64,000 nt of DNA from Latrodectus hesperus (GCA_037975125.1 CM075855.1:85607215-85671214), one strand, 5' to 3'. Counted from the stretch's first letter, positions 38,153 to 50,831 are shown. The notes: a model not told the origin generated them from the letters alone. Translations and numbers: made by a program.

Positions 38153-38680
38153 ATGTTGGTGGAAACAAGGCAATAATCTTAAGATTCAAAAGAGATTGTT
38201 TACAAATACTGCAATAATACTGCAATTATTAACTTAAAATTCTATTAATTAATGAAATTTTAAAAAAATTAAATCGTCTTGCCGATTTAAACTAATTATG
38301 AAGTGGATGTTTTGTCTTGCCTTTTATCATTTTGTTTTTTTGCTATTTAATTATCCATGTGTTAATAGCTTGAATCAATGGAAAACGATTTCTTATATAA
38401 CGAGCAGAACATCAAACCGATGTTTTGCTCCTTATAAAAGAAATCGCTTTATCCACAGAATGAACTTCGCCTTGTTTGCTGCAGCTCGAAGAATGCGATT
38501 TGAAGGCAGGCAGCAAATTCATTGACACAAGTCGGATGTACAACGTCGTCTCAATACGATATGATGTGGATGAAACGTTATCTGACGTCACGGATATTTT
38601 AAGCCAATGGGAATCGTAATAAAGTGGCGTATTCAGAATCTCAATTGTAACAAAAGAAAGAACCATTTTATGTTTAAAAC
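38153..38680 (+). repeat. repeat A, second long copy
   Basis: Colinear with 9,315-9,825: CAAGGCAATAATCTTAAGATT, TTTACAAATACTGCAAT, AATTAATGAAATT, GAACTTCGCCTTGTTTGCTGC, GGCAGCAAATTC, then TATTCAGAATCTCAATTGTAAC and AAAGAAAGAACCATTTT. It carries an insertion-like AGCAGAACATCAAACCGATG stretch not seen in the 9-kb copy. No 5' terminal block like the one at 9,248 is visible. Confidence 0.7.
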
Positions 38681-39954
38681 GATTTTTATTTATACAAAAT
38701 AATTGGTGAATTTATTTTTCACATTTTTAATGGTACAAAATAAATTATAGATAAGTTACGCTTTTATTTATCGTGTTAACTTTCAGTTATTGTTACATAT
38801 GAAGCTATCAAGAATGTACTGATTGTTATGCCATAAAATAATCTTTTTGCGTTTATGGCACATTTGAAAATATAGGTAATTGAATGCTGAACCAAAAAGG
38901 GGCATTTGGGGGGGGGGTGAAATGGTTGAAAAGAGCTCTCACCCTGTTTCCCAAAGAGGAAATTTATAGTTGAAACTCTCTCTTCTTCACGTATGGTTCC
39001 AATACAACTTCAAATGTTCGAGTTTAGAATTTTAAACAAGGTAAGCCACAACCGTCTGCTATAGTCGGTTACAACACGCGGTTTAAATCTTTATCTGTTG
39101 GCCATCGAATGCAATTGAGCAGTCATTATGCAAGGAAATATCATTTGGCGCGAAAATCCGTTATTGGCGACATGTGGGGAGATACGGTTCGTTTGGTGAG
39201 CATTAACATTTCCATTTCTACTCAAGGCTGTGGAGTTAAAAGCACAGCAGCATAACACTCGATTAACAAGCTTGATAACGTGTTTCCCAAAGAAGCCACG
39301 ACCCACCCTTTTTGTGTTACAAGATCGGGTTAGTTACTCTCGGAGCAGAAAATAATAGAGGCCAAATAGAAAATGGGGGAATTAAAATATAGTAGATGAA
39401 AAAAGCCTGCCGATGAAAATGAACCTATAGTTTATAAATTGTTGCACGGAATCAGACTAATTTGCTAGACATTAAGAAACGTATACAAAAGGTTAACTTC
39501 AGAGAATCTGTTTTTTTCAATAGAATTTTTTTTAACTATATTGTAATGAATAGTTTAAGTTGTAATAGTGTAGAATTATATATCAGTGATCTCCATTTGT
39601 TAATTTGTGATTGCACATTTGATTGGCCTTCCGTCGTTTTAAGAAGTTGAAAGAATAAGAACAAAAACATTTATCATTATGAAGCAGACACCGAAAGTTC
39701 ATGCTCACGTTTCCACGATGGCTAGTGGGGAACACAAAAAATAACTGCGTTTTATTTTCCTTCTGATTTCATTGACTTAATAATCCATGTGTGGTGACGC
39801 CAGACTTGCCATTGTTACTTGGTAAAAAAGAACAAACTTACGAAAATTTAGTTATCAGATATATTTTAAGTTTTTAATCACCTTAATTATTTAAAATATT
39901 TTACAGGAAATAATTTATGCTGATTTATTCATCATTGATATTATTACGAAAAAT
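38681..39954. other. no gene recognised
   Basis: A G10 run lies at about 38,909-38,918. A less AT-biased patch at 39,000-39,310 carries a 71-codon minus-strand frame without a domain. Confidence 0.4.
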
Positions 39955-40392
39955 AGTAGGCCGTGGTAGTCTAGTAATTAGGCCATAGGCTTTCCGTCCG
40001 GAAGGTTCGATTTCCAATGCCACCAAAGACCTAACTAGTACATGCGTGTGTACTCGTTGGTACATGCGAGTACATGCAACGAGACCCAACGAGAATGCGA
40101 TACACGTGCTTGTTAAATCCGTGGAACCGAAAGTCCTGTGGTCGGTCATTGAGCAGTTATTACGGGTGTAATGGTCAGGAGAAAATTTACTTCCCGTCCA
40201 GATCAAAATTTAAAACTAAAAGTGTGAATCCTCTGGTGGCGCCATCTACCGGAGGAGTTTAGAGCAAAGTCATACTTTCACCTTTGTGGTTCTCTTGTTA
40301 AACGAAAGACGCACCCTACTCACGTGAATTCGCATAGTCAATGGCATAACGAGACTAGCTTGTCCAATTGTCACAAGTAACAACAACAAAGA
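39955..40392 (+). mobile_element. SINE family 4, longer copy
   Basis: The head GGCCGTGGTAGTCTAGTAATTAGGCC is A-box-like and AAGGTTCGATTTCC is a B box. The body contains GTGGTCGGTCATTGAGCAGTTA, GGTGTAATGGTC and CTACCGGAGGAGT, and it ends AACAACAACAAAG. It aligns over its length with the copy at 54,325-54,690 but carries an extra block of about 30 bp near 40,050. The (CAA)n end resembles that of SINE 2. Confidence 0.8.
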
Positions 40393-40692
40393 AAAATCTA
40401 AATAGTATAAATATTTTTATAAATGTTTAACTATTTGCTTTAATGAACTATTATCAATTCATTCGCGAAACTGTTGTCTGAATAGTTTATTCTGAGTAAA
40501 TAGCAAATTTCAGAGGTGAGACTGAAGAAAGTTAGTGGCACTTGTGGCGATGAAAATTTAATATTCTCGTAGTTTCGTGTCGATTGGACCAACAGGAGCT
40601 GAATTATTATAGCAATGTTCGAGAAACTTCCAGAGGCTATATCGAGGAATTATTAAATATCGGCCTCAACCAAGTTGCTTGAAAGCAAAGTA

Positions 40693-40908
40693 AAAACTGA
40701 GTTTTGGTTTGTCGGTTTGTTTATCGCTCAACGGTCATTTTTTGCACACGAGGGCTAATTAGACCGGGACCCTTAGCGGACGGCTTAAAGTGGATTCCGA
40801 ACCACTACAAACATCCATGCCCAAGATGGGATTCGAACCCACGAACTTTTGAACCGAAGGCAAGAGCGCTAACCATTCAGCTACCAGCTCGGCAAAACTG
40901 AGTTTTGG
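40693..40908 (-). mobile_element. SINE family 1, full length, perfect 15-bp TSD
   Basis: AAAACTGAGTTTTGG flanks the element at 40,693-40,707 and 40,894-40,908. Read on the minus strand: tRNA head with A box and GGGTTCGAATCCC B box, body, and a tail ending in CAAA repeats. An 8-10-bp insertion (CTTAGCGGAC) interrupts the body. The perfect TSD makes it one of the younger copies. Confidence 0.92.
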
Positions 40909-41425
40909 AGACCAGCTCTGAAAGCTGTGCTTAATTCTTGTAGGATAGAAACTGCATATATCTTTGGTAAAGCTTCAAGCTTTTGTAACTGTAGTCGTTG
41001 CGATAAAAAGAACTGTGTATAGAATGCTCGATCGAAGAAAACTAATCTTCTTTATTTCTGGAACCTCATTCCTCGTTGCCACGAAGAAAATCGTAATAAT
41101 ATGCAACCTATACGTGGTACAAAAAAGCTATTGCATACTGAAATAAAGTTTTGTTTTAATTTTTATAATTTCACGTTTCATTTGCATCAAGCTGTTAAGA
41201 GTTTTTGTACAGTTGAATTTATATAGAAGATAATTTCAACTAATTTATTTAATATCAATTATATTTTCTTCTCAGGATTATATTGAGAAATTTAAATATA
41301 GTATATAGAAATATACCTAAAATTATATACATTACACAAAAATTTTATTGATAAAAATCAAGGTATCCTTTAAATTATTTTTGTTTTCCAAAAAGACAGC
41401 AATAGTTTATTAATTTTAAGTGTGT

Positions 41426-41653
41426 AAAAAAAACTAAGATTGGTTTGTTTGGTTTGTTTGTCGCTCAACGGTCATTTTTTGCACACGAGGGCTAATTAGA
41501 CCGGGACTTACGGCTTAAAGTGGATTCCGAACCACTACAAACATCCATGCCCATGGTGGGATTCGAACCCACGAACTGTTGAACCGAAGGCAAGAGCGCT
41601 AACCATTCGGCTGCCAGCTCGGCAAAAAAAAAAAAAAAAAAAAAAAACTAAGA
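41426..41653 (-). mobile_element. SINE family 1, full length, TSD and A-run
   Basis: The target duplication is AAAAAAAACTAAGA (41,426-41,439 and about 41,640-41,653). The SINE itself is 41,440-41,623. The A-run of about 24 nt beyond the head is on the tRNA side of the element, so it belongs to the target or TSD and is not the SINE tail. Boxes are intact. Confidence 0.9.
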
Positions 41654-41911
41654 ATTAATATAGATAAGAAAAATTGTTTTTTTAAATCTTTCACAATTTT
41701 ATACAAATCAAATTTAATAAGCAATTTATTGGGCGTGAAATAATTTTTAAGACAATAAATTGATATTTTAACTACACAACAAATTAAGAACAGAATTGCT
41801 TAGCTGTAGTCATACAGTTTACATATTGATTTTGATAATAGAGTTGATATGAATAAAAAAATTTAAAATTTTATGTATTACATATTTATTATAAATAATT
41901 ATTATAAGTAT

Positions 41912-42330
41912 TATTTAAAAGTGTATCGAAATGCGCATTGTATAGCCACTGAAAAAAACGCATTGCATGCATGACGAACAAAATTAAGTTATCGGTAAAA
42001 CTTTGCCGAAAAAAATTATCTATATTTTATATTCACGTCACATTAAAGCTAATGAATAAATTAACTAGCTAAATTAACATCTAGCCGAATAAATTAACGA
42101 TCTAGCTGACCAATGGCGGAGAGGTTAGCGTCCCTAACTTCGAAGCAGTAGGTCCTGGGTTCGAATCCTAGTTGGGGCAAGTATGTTTCTCTTTTTGCGT
42201 TTATCTTTCTTTATCATTTCACTTTCGGGACGAAGATGGCACACCCACTGGGTGTCCCACTATATGAGATGCCACCTCTTCGCCCATTATACAGCTGAAT
42301 AGGGCAAAGGCCTAGGGGCAGCCGGGCATT
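41912..42330 (+). repeat. repeat B, copy 1, containing SINE family 3
   Basis: The first part (41,912-42,104; GTGTATCGAAATGCGCATTG, TTATCGGTAAAACTTTG, TTCACGTCACATTAAAGCTA) recurs at 52,309-52,500. It leads into a tRNA-headed SINE (42,105-42,330) with GGCGGAGAGGTTAGCGTCCC (A-box area) and GGGTTCGAATCC (B box). The 3' part (ACTTTCGGGACGAAGATGGCA ... GCCGGGCATT) resembles SINE 2 at 17.4 kb. Confidence 0.8.
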
Positions 42331-43952
42331 AAAGAAAACTTTGGATGCATTCATTTAAAATCAATAATTAGAACTCTAATTCCTTTCGGATAAAATTAGA
42401 ATAATATTATTTATTAATAGAAGCTTTTATACATATATATTGAAATACATAATGAAACTTAAAAGGAAAAGAATTAAAAACGTAAGCACAACTGAGAAAA
42501 CATCAAATATATTTTTAAAAAAAAATTATATCTAATGTAGTACTGATTGGCAGTCACTTTAAAACGATAAGGACACATTTTCGCCTAGATGCTTCAAGCT
42601 ACTAAAACCAATTCCACCACTGATTACAGGAATTTCTTCAAATTAAGTAATTTAGAAACAAATTTAATCGTTATTAGATCTTTTAAATAGGGGTAAAAGA
42701 CATCATTTGAATAAAGAAGGAATAAAACACGAGATCAAACACAACAGAAGCTTTTGTTCAAACCTGCAGAGCACCATTCCAAATAAAGCCAATTTACGTA
42801 GGAAAAGCATTCGCTCCGTAGGTGGCCGCAACCGAAACCCAACCTTGAACCATTTTATCCACCCTCCTCCACTCATGAATAAAAGATGAGGAACGAGAGG
42901 GTTACGACCCAAAAAAAGAAGCAAAAGCTGGAGAAAAAAAACAAGAAACCCAAGAGGGCGCGACTCAACAAATGCATTTTCTAAAATTATCCCTCCAAAC
43001 TCTTAATACTGTTAGGCGTCGCCACGCTGAGAATTACTCAATTTCGACGATAGCTGCTGCATGGAACTCTTCCGCATTCGATGCGATATGGCAACATCGA
43101 GCGCTTCCTGGTGGAGGAATTTCTGTTCGGAGAAAGTTTCATTTCGTGACAGCAAGCCAGAAACCATGAGCACCACACCTACAAGTCACAATGGAAGACC
43201 AGACTCATTACTTGTCAGTGGAAAGCTCCGATAGCTTTCTGCGAACACAATGCACCTTTTCTAAAGTTGTCACTTTTTCTTCTCCCACCTGGATGTTTTT
43301 AAATAACGTCATGACTGAACAGTAGGGATTGTTACAAAAGTAGATGACTACTAAACTTCAACTTCTTTCACCAATACGGCATCTCTAAGGCATCTCATTT
43401 GCAGAAACGTTCTCAAAACTGTATGTGTTAATTGATATAGCATTTACAGCTTTGTATTAAAATTTTATTGTACGAGCATTCTGGTAGAACGCGTTCGTGT
43501 CACTTCATATAATGCGTTATGTACCAATGATTCACGTTTAACTTTTCTCGTTAAAAAGGTTTAAATCGAATATTAAGGAAAAACTATGTTATGAACGAAA
43601 TGGTTGCGTTTTATTAAAATCAAATGTGAAGAACATTTTAAATAAAAAAAACTTATACACATGTTCCTTTCAAACAAATCAAACAATTCCCAAAACAGTT
43701 TCAAGACAAATTTCTTCTCTGTAGGAGCTATCTGAAACAACGCTCCGTCGCCCGACACCTTTTTTTGAGCAGAATGTTCAAAGGTCAACAATATAATCTA
43801 ATTTTATAAGAATACAATTGACACAGTGTGCAAACGTAAGCGAAATGGATTGTGAACCGAACAAATCATCATCAATTTCGCAGTACAGAATTATATGGGG
43901 GAAAACGTGTGTTATACGAGGAACATGAAATCACGTTATAATAGTACTAACT

Positions 43953-43961
<9 letters not shown>
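42331..43961. other. no gene recognised; GC-richer patch at 42.7-43.3 kb
   Basis: Open frames of 60-73 codons on both strands at 42,703-43,169 overlap each other and show no domain. I do not call a gene. Confidence 0.4.
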
Positions 43962-44003
<42 letters not shown>

Positions 44004-44012
44004 ATATATATA
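43962..44012. repeat. (TA)n microsatellite
   Basis: About 50 bp, interrupted by TGTATG. Confidence 0.95.
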
Positions 44013-44372
44013 AACACATATGTACTGTACTTGTCGACGTATAAGAAACCTTTTTATATTCGAAAGTAGGTTTATACGTCGATATTCAAGTTTTCTGAAA
44101 TTTCCTCGATTAGGGGTCATGGGATTTTTTCTTGTTTCTTTGCGGGAATATTGAAGTAAATGCGCATGCGTACTCATCGGCGATCACAGTTGGGTTCGTT
44201 TAAACTTCCCATTTTTTGTAAGTGACTTTTAAGTGTGAAATTTATACTGCTCAATTTTCTTAAGTTTGTTGGCACTTCATAGCTCAAAAACTATGTCGAC
44301 ATAGCTATAGCAGAGCATATAAAGAACCAGTATAAAACAGAGACACAGTGGTTAAATCATTTAAGTGTGGAT
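44013..44372. other. no gene; imperfect inverted repeat near the start
   Basis: TCGACGTATAA near 44,034 is complementary to TTATACGTCGA near 44,071. The pair resembles sequence inside some pogo-type transposons, but I cannot define an element. Confidence 0.35.
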
Positions 44373-44548
44373 GGTTTGGTTTATTTGTCGCGCAAACATT
44401 TTTCCCACACGAGAGCTAATTAGACCAAAATTAGCTGTTTAAAGTAGATTTCAACCACTACAAACAACCAAACCCAAGATGGGATTCGAACCCACGAACT
44501 GTTGAACCGAAGGAAAGGACGATAACCCTTCGGCTATCAGCTCAGCGC
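44373..44548 (-). mobile_element. SINE family 1, moderately diverged
   Basis: Tail, body and head all present, with an intact B box (GGGTTCGAATCCC on the minus strand). It ends 9 bp before the Tigger-like element begins. Confidence 0.85.
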
Positions 44549-44575
44549 ACTGGATGATACAGTGGGTGATCGGTG

Positions 44576-44787
44576 AATGAACAGTTCGGTTGGTTGGTTG
44601 GTTTGTTTGTCGCTCAACGGTCATTTTTTGCACACGAGGGCTAATTAGACCAGGACTTACGGTTTAAAGTGGATTCCGAACCACTACAAACATCCATGCC
44701 CAAGGTGGGATTCGAACCCACGAAATGTTGAACCGAAGGCAAGAGCGCTAACCATTCGGCTGACCAGCTCGGCAATGAACAGTTCGG
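44576..44787 (-). mobile_element. SINE family 1 nested in the Tigger-like element
   Basis: AATGAACAGTTCGG flanks it perfectly at 44,576-44,589 and 44,774-44,787, so it inserted after the DNA transposon did. The internal Pol III boxes are intact apart from one extra base in the head (GGCTGACCAGC). Confidence 0.92.
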
Positions 44788-45102
44788 ACTGTGAATAACT
44801 CTCACAACGAAAACTACTCTTTCACTAAAGATTTTTGTGTTTGGACACACAACGAACACATATTCAGATAAAGAATTCTAACGAACACTTCTCGGCTCTC
44901 GGAGCATGATGTGAGGGTTGCCAAACCCAACGGACCAAAAATCGTTTTTCATCTCTCTTGCATCACGTTGCTTGCCTATTAAACTTCAAAGTTCTATTAC
45001 GCAATTTTTTTTTTCCAATAGAATATTTATAGCCAAAGGAGACCATCAGTTTCGGTTTTGATTAACAGATTTTAATTTTATCCCCCCGTTCACTCGTTGA
45101 AG

Positions 45103-45252
45103 AAGTGGGAGGATGTCAGAGCAATGGTCTTAGAACGGCACCCAATCCAAGCTCATATCAGTAAGTTAAGGGATCTTTACGACAGTGACATTCATCACCT
45201 TCGGAAATCCTTAGAAAAGAGACAAGCAATCAACCTTGGACGTATTCTTTAA
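45103..45252 (+). pseudogene. C-terminal remnant of a Tigger-like transposase
   Basis: About 49 codons ending in TAA at 45,250-45,252 read WEDVRAMVLERHPI, then KLRDLYDSDIHHLRKSL and EKRQAINLGRIL. Its position just upstream of the right terminal repeat, and its general character (a HP motif, then a charged helix and RK...L..RQ), fit the C-terminal tail of Tigger/jerky-type DDE transposases. That is an inference: the catalytic domain is missing, so the call rests on context and a short stretch. Confidence 0.5.
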
Positions 45253-45487
45253 TGCCCCATAAACTAAAAATTAAAAGGACTCATTAATATGCAAGACTGT
45301 ACCTATGTATTATATTTTCTAATAAACTTACGAATCCTTTCATTCAGTTAATTTTTTGGGTCTCCAAAACAAATTAAAAAGATTTCACACGCACATCTAT
45401 AGTAAATCGATGATCGGTTAACGAGCCATTCGCATAACGAATATAGCCTTGTAACGGATTATGTTCGTTAACCAAGCATCCACTGTA

Positions 45488-48240
45488 CAGAGGTGAGCTG
45501 ATTGTATGAGGATTCAGATGCTAATGGGAAAAGGTTTGAAGTGACTCTTCATTTTTTCTGGAGAACCAAACGTTTGACGAAGAGGATTAAAAAGTATCCA
45601 TTTCGAGATAGATTGGATTATTTCATTACTTTGTATTTACGTTACTTTATACTCAAGATAATGTTCGTAAGATAATTCGTAATAATGAAGCTTTATCCTT
45701 CAAAAATGTGTTTAAAAAAAGAGCGCGTTTTATTGACCGGAAAACACGGTATATTTGTTCAGGTCTTCCATTGAAACGAGTAACTGGATTTAATGCATGT
45801 CAAATGATACAATACCTTACTTTGTGACTGCTTGGAAGTCATTTTGTAAAATTAGCATAATTTTTAAATAAATTGCAATCGATTCAAAAGCCTTTTTATT
45901 CTGTTTGATGAGAGTTGAATTATAGAATGAAACTTGTATTAGGACGTGGGTCGCGCTGGCTAACGTAAAATAAAAGCTAAATTTCATATCCAAGTTTAAA
46001 TTACACCGTTTGTAATTGATTTAAATCGCTCCCTGTAAAGTTGCTTATGACGCGATGCATACTATTTCGGAAATCTGCTGGCTTCAGTAACGGAGGTGCA
46101 TAGTATTTTTGCCCGTAATATTGTATACTGAACAAAATTTGTGCCAGGTTTAAAAAAAAAAAAAAAAAAAAAATTTTTTTTCCAAATTTTATTCTTTTTT
46201 AAGACTTTAACAACGGCTCACATTCATTCCAAATTTAAATGCAGTGTATCTATTAATTTAATTCTAAAAAGACAAGTATAATTTTTTCTCTGCATTGGAA
46301 GAAAATAAGGAATTATATACATTTATTATTTCTTTCCCAAGTATCATCTATCACAGGCAATTCAGCGATATTTGCAACATGCGAGCTTATCCAGCTTGAA
46401 AAGCTTTCAGACAGAGCGGTGCAAAAGGAGAAAAATGATCCGAGTTTTCCATCCTATTTCATCAAAGCAGACTCTTAGGAGCGAAGCTCAGATGTCATTT
46501 TTAGGAAGAATCTACACGGTTCTTGTCCGCTCAGAAATATCGATGCTCGACCATCTCTGTGGGAACCAAAACAACTTTATAATTTATTTCCTATTATTCA
46601 TTATAAAACACATTGCAAAAAATAGAACTTCCATAAATGTTATAAAAACAGAATATTTTATGTGTATTAACGTCATAAAGGCATGTTATTCATTCAATAA
46701 CGTTGGCTAATAGATAATATTGGACATAAGAAATAAAGGGATACAGTAACAGGAAACTAGTTTCTAAATAAGTATATTTTGTCTTTAAATAATATTTTAT
46801 ATATATAGGTTAATATATAATATAGGTTAATCCCCTAATGTATGTTACAATCCATTTCCTTCTTCCAATAAAAAGAAAGTGTACTAAATAAATTGTAAGA
46901 AATCCTTAATTGAAAGGTTCATCAGCATAATACTTATGACAAGCAATGGAGTATGAAACAAAATATACAATATTAGGATAATCAATATAGAATGGCCAAA
47001 TAAAAATAGGAAAACAATAACTTTCAGATAAATAATTTCGATAGAAAGGCAATAAAAGGCACTATAACCCGGATGAGAGAGTGTGATAAACAGAAAATCA
47101 AATTCAGGTGAATACTAATCCTCTGATTTACACAAGGCCGTTTAACTCTTTTCTTAATTAATTGCATTTGGCGCCCCTTGGCGATGACAGGTAGGCGCTC
47201 CAGGGAGCCAAATTGTTAAACAAGAAGTGAATAAACAAGCTCATCAAAAGTTGAAAAATAAGAAAACAATAAGAGCAGAATGTTAAGAGGCGACAAAAAT
47301 AGAGTTTCAAATAAGTGGCCTCTATTTTCTGCTTTCAAATCGCCGATGTGAAAAATGACTTGAGAAACACTGCATCGAATGAAGCGGGCATCACTGATTA
47401 TATAGGGTGCCAGTGCAGCGATGTCAAGGAATTTAATTGCAAAAGAATTCGATGGAATATTCAGAAGCCATTGATATCATTCAAATAAAAACCAAAGCAT
47501 TCCAAGTATAGAAACAATAATAAATAATGCATTTCTCCTTTTCAAAAGAATTATAAAAGAAGCTTTTACAGTGTAATCTCTATTCAAACGTAACGAAAAT
47601 AAATATATATTTAGATTAAAATCACATCACTTGAGCATGCATAATTCATGCAAAATAAGGTTTGTTCACTTTCAGCTTCATAAACAAAAGTTAAAAAGAA
47701 TACCAGGAAAATAATCATAATTTTTCTTTAATCAAATATAAAAAAAGAATAGGAGGAATGTAATAAAAATATTACTACCTCAATTAAATTGGCGACCATT
47801 TATGCGATTATTTCTTAACATCAGGAAGAAATAATCAGTTTTAATAGTCTTATTATATAGTAAAAGTTTACTTACCGGAGTCTCTGATTTTTTGGCGATT
47901 TTTTTTAACGCCAAGATAAGTGCAAAGATAACAAAATGGCAATCCTAAAACTACGTTACTTAAACCATTGAAAATACCAAGGTTACCAGAAATTAAGTTT
48001 TATCGCCTATATTTATCGTCAAATTTTTTCTCAAAATCTTGGGGAACCCGTATCTACACTGAACCTTATTGTACATAAAATAAATCTTATCAATAATTTC
48101 AACAATGTAAACAAAATTTGCATTTTTTACCCCCCTCTCATATGAATGTCTCTTGCGCTTAAAACAAAGCGTAAAATTTTTCGTATATAAGAAATATTTT
48201 CCGAAAATAATGAAACGTGAATTTAAAAATTACTACTGCT
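45488..48240. other. no gene recognised
   Basis: The reverse complement of 45,727-45,752 (ACCGTGTTTTCCGGTCAATA) resembles the termini of another pogo-type family, but no partner end was found. There is an A-run at about 46,150-46,172. An unremarkable 112-codon frame lies at 46,372-46,710. A GC-richer patch occurs at 47,100-47,420. Confidence 0.4.
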
Positions 48241-48332
48241 ATTATTTTCTTGTACATGTTAGCATTATTGTACAAAACTAGTTCAATAAAACTAGATTTG
48301 TACAATAATGCTAACTTGTACAAGAAAATAAT
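48241..48332. repeat. long hairpin, about 40-bp arms
   Basis: ATTATTTTCTTGTACATGTT at 48,241 onward, continuing AGCATTATTGTACAAA, is nearly perfectly complementary to the right arm (about 48,294-48,332, TTTGTACAATAATGCTAACT and onward). A CTAGTTCAATAAAACTAG loop region can itself pair. Only a few mismatches or bulges occur. Candidate microRNA-like precursor or foldback element; no transcription evidence can be had from sequence alone. Confidence 0.8.
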
Positions 48333-48664
48333 TTCTACACAAATACAAATAAATGCTTATTTATAAAAAAAAAACTTATTTCTTTGTTTTTTTATTTAAA
48401 AATATTTTTTTGCTCAAATACAGCTTATATTTTTATTTCTTTCGATTTAATATATTTTGAAGACATCATGGAACGTGTTAAAATATATTTGTTTGAAAAA
48501 TTAACCAAAACAAAATTGGTAAAGCATATCTAATTCGAAAAAGAAATGGTTTAATTTTGAAACATCAGTTTTAGATGAAATAATTGCGGTAAATATCCTA
48601 AATAAAATACAAATCCAAAGGATTTAAAACGATGCAAGTTTCATGTAAAAATTAAAATAACGAT

Positions 48665-49470
48665 AGAACAGAAAAATGTAGATGAAAGAATTCCTACCAA
48701 ATTGTAAAATTTAAGACGGAAGAATTAATTTGCATAAAGAGATAAAAAAAAAATCTGCTTTTGAGCAAATGATTTGAAGATAAGACAAAGATATTCTTTT
48801 TTTGAAATTTCTAAACATGTTAGTTTAACTTTTCATAGATAGGTCACTTTTCACTTATGAAACAAAATTAGCATACGAAAAATGTTCCCAGTGTTGCCAG
48901 AAATCAAGACATTTTTTCTAATTAATAGCATCGAGATCAAATATCGCATGAAAAAATATTCGAAAGTAAAAATTGATAAAAAAAAAGTAAATTCGAAAAA
49001 AGGCTTAGTTCTGACTCGTTAGTTTTAAATGGGATATTCATCATAAATATTTCAGAAAAAATAAAAATCTAATATTTAATTTTCATCTAAAAATTTAAAA
49101 ATTGCAATTTCAGTTCGTGGATGAAAAGTAAAACCGATGGAGCAGATGAAAGAATTCCTACCGAATTCCAAAACACAATACGACGGAAGAATTATTTTGT
49201 AGAAAATAAAAGATAAGCATCAGATTCTACATTTCAACAAAGGACTTGAAATGAAGATAAGACAAGAATACTTTGTTTAATAAAATTTCCAAAGATAAAG
49301 TGCACTATAGCCGAACATGTCGGTTTCACTTTTCATTCGCAGACGGAGTAATTGAAACAAAAGGAGCGAACGAAAAATGTTCTCAGTGTTGCCAGCAATC
49401 AAAAACATTTTTCCATTTCAAAGTATCGAGGTCAAACATGTGAAATAAATTTCAAAAGACAAAAGGAAAT
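48665..49470. repeat. old tandem duplication, two units about 470 bp apart
   Basis: GATGAAAGAATTCCTACC (48,681 and 49,147 areas), GACGGAAGAATTA (48,715 and 49,193) and GAAAAATGTTCCCAGTGTTG or its GAAAAATGTTCTCAGTGTTG form (48,879 and 49,373) occur in the same order in both units, with many differences between. No coding frame is shared. Between 48,333 and 48,665 nothing is recognised. Confidence 0.7.
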
Positions 49471-50831
49471 CCGGTGCCTTTTGAAAAACCATACCCAGAG
49501 ATTAATGATGTCAAAAGAATGATCATTTTAACTCAACACTTTTAGAAAGCAATTTTTGTTAAGACCGTTAGACTCAAAAAGAACACAATACTCCAGAAGA
49601 AAAAACTTTTACTTTGAGAAATGGAAAAGAACAGAGAGAGCAAGAAGCATAAAAGAAATGGCGTTTTTTGGGATTTAAATTTCTTTTTGAAGAAATAGGT
49701 TGAGGAAAACAAAGGGGTTCTTGAAGAGGTGAGACGAAGAATCGTTTTATGATCCTCGTATTTCTAGGAAGTTTCACAAGTAATGGAGCATTGATATGAA
49801 TATCCATTTAAGGCAAACGCACATTTAAATCAACAAACTAATAATCTCAACTTCTCCTTTTTGGAAGAATTTAAATATATTGTATTTAAAATAAATCTTC
49901 TAAACTAAAATATTGATATTCAGATTCATCAAAAATTAGAGTGAGATATTCAGAGCCCTCTAGCGAGTATAACTTATGTTTCTACTGTAGAAATTTCTTT
50001 AACAAAAAATGGGAAACATTGATTCATAATATTGTAAATAAGATTACTTTAATCAGCTAAAAGTGAATTTTAACTTGAAGTATACTTAGTCGTTTACATA
50101 AAATATTTTAAAACAATTCTTAATACAAAAATAATATACAAAAGATAATAAAAAATAATGACAATAAAATAATAAAATCTTAATACATAAAGTAATAAAA
50201 AAATAAAATAATACAAAAAATTATTGATGATTTAGACACAAAAAAGGAAATATTAAATAATAGATTAATTAATGGATAATTAATAAATTTATTTTGTTCA
50301 GAAAAATTAGATACTCATAATCATAAATACAATATCTCAATGTTCATGATGCAATATAGTCACAAGAAAAGTGGGAAACACATCGAATTCGTTTTTCAAT
50401 CCATGAATATGAAATGCAACAAATAATATTTGCAATAGCCTATATTAGTATAATGCAAATAATGCATCGATTACATTGATACCATAAACTTAATAATGCC
50501 AGAAAGTTTTTTTTCTCCTTAACCTTGTCTTCTCCATGGCTTGGCAGATATTTTTCTGCTAGGGAGAAACACGTAAAGTTTCTAAGCATCCAAAGTAATA
50601 AATGCAATGCAAAAAATACGCAGAATTCATCTTTTATTTATTAGGGAAGAGTTTTTGGTTTTCATACCATTTTCACGTTAGAATATCGTCGGCGAGGGTG
50701 ACATTTATTACTTTAATGACAAACATCGTATCAGTGCAGGTTGATCCAGAATTTCCGAACTCGGCTCACCTGCCGAATTAACTATTCCAAAATTCTGACA
50801 GAATATTGTAAGCGGAACATTTTTTTTTCCA
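49471..50831. other. no gene recognised
   Basis: AT-rich. A 77-codon minus-strand frame at 49,574-49,807 has no recognisable domain. Confidence 0.45.

Larger units (their letters stand above)
44558..45487 (+). mobile_element. Tigger/pogo-like transposon remnant, interrupted by a SINE
   Basis: The left end is TACAGTGGGTGATCGGTGAA, continuing TGAAC. The right end, read backwards from 45,487, is TACAGTGGATGCTTGGTTAA, continuing CGAAC. They are recognisably the same terminal inverted repeat, and both ends carry TA. A coding remnant lies between them at about 45,103-45,252. A SINE 1 (44,590-44,773) has landed 32 bp inside the left end. Most of the transposase gene is gone. Confidence 0.75.

Noticed and set aside
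40760..40893. SINE 1 heads as genuine tRNA genes
   Set aside because: The head is always followed by the same non-tRNA body, and several copies have TSDs.
46372..46710. 112-codon open frame
   Set aside because: Composition is like the surrounding DNA and no motif is visible.
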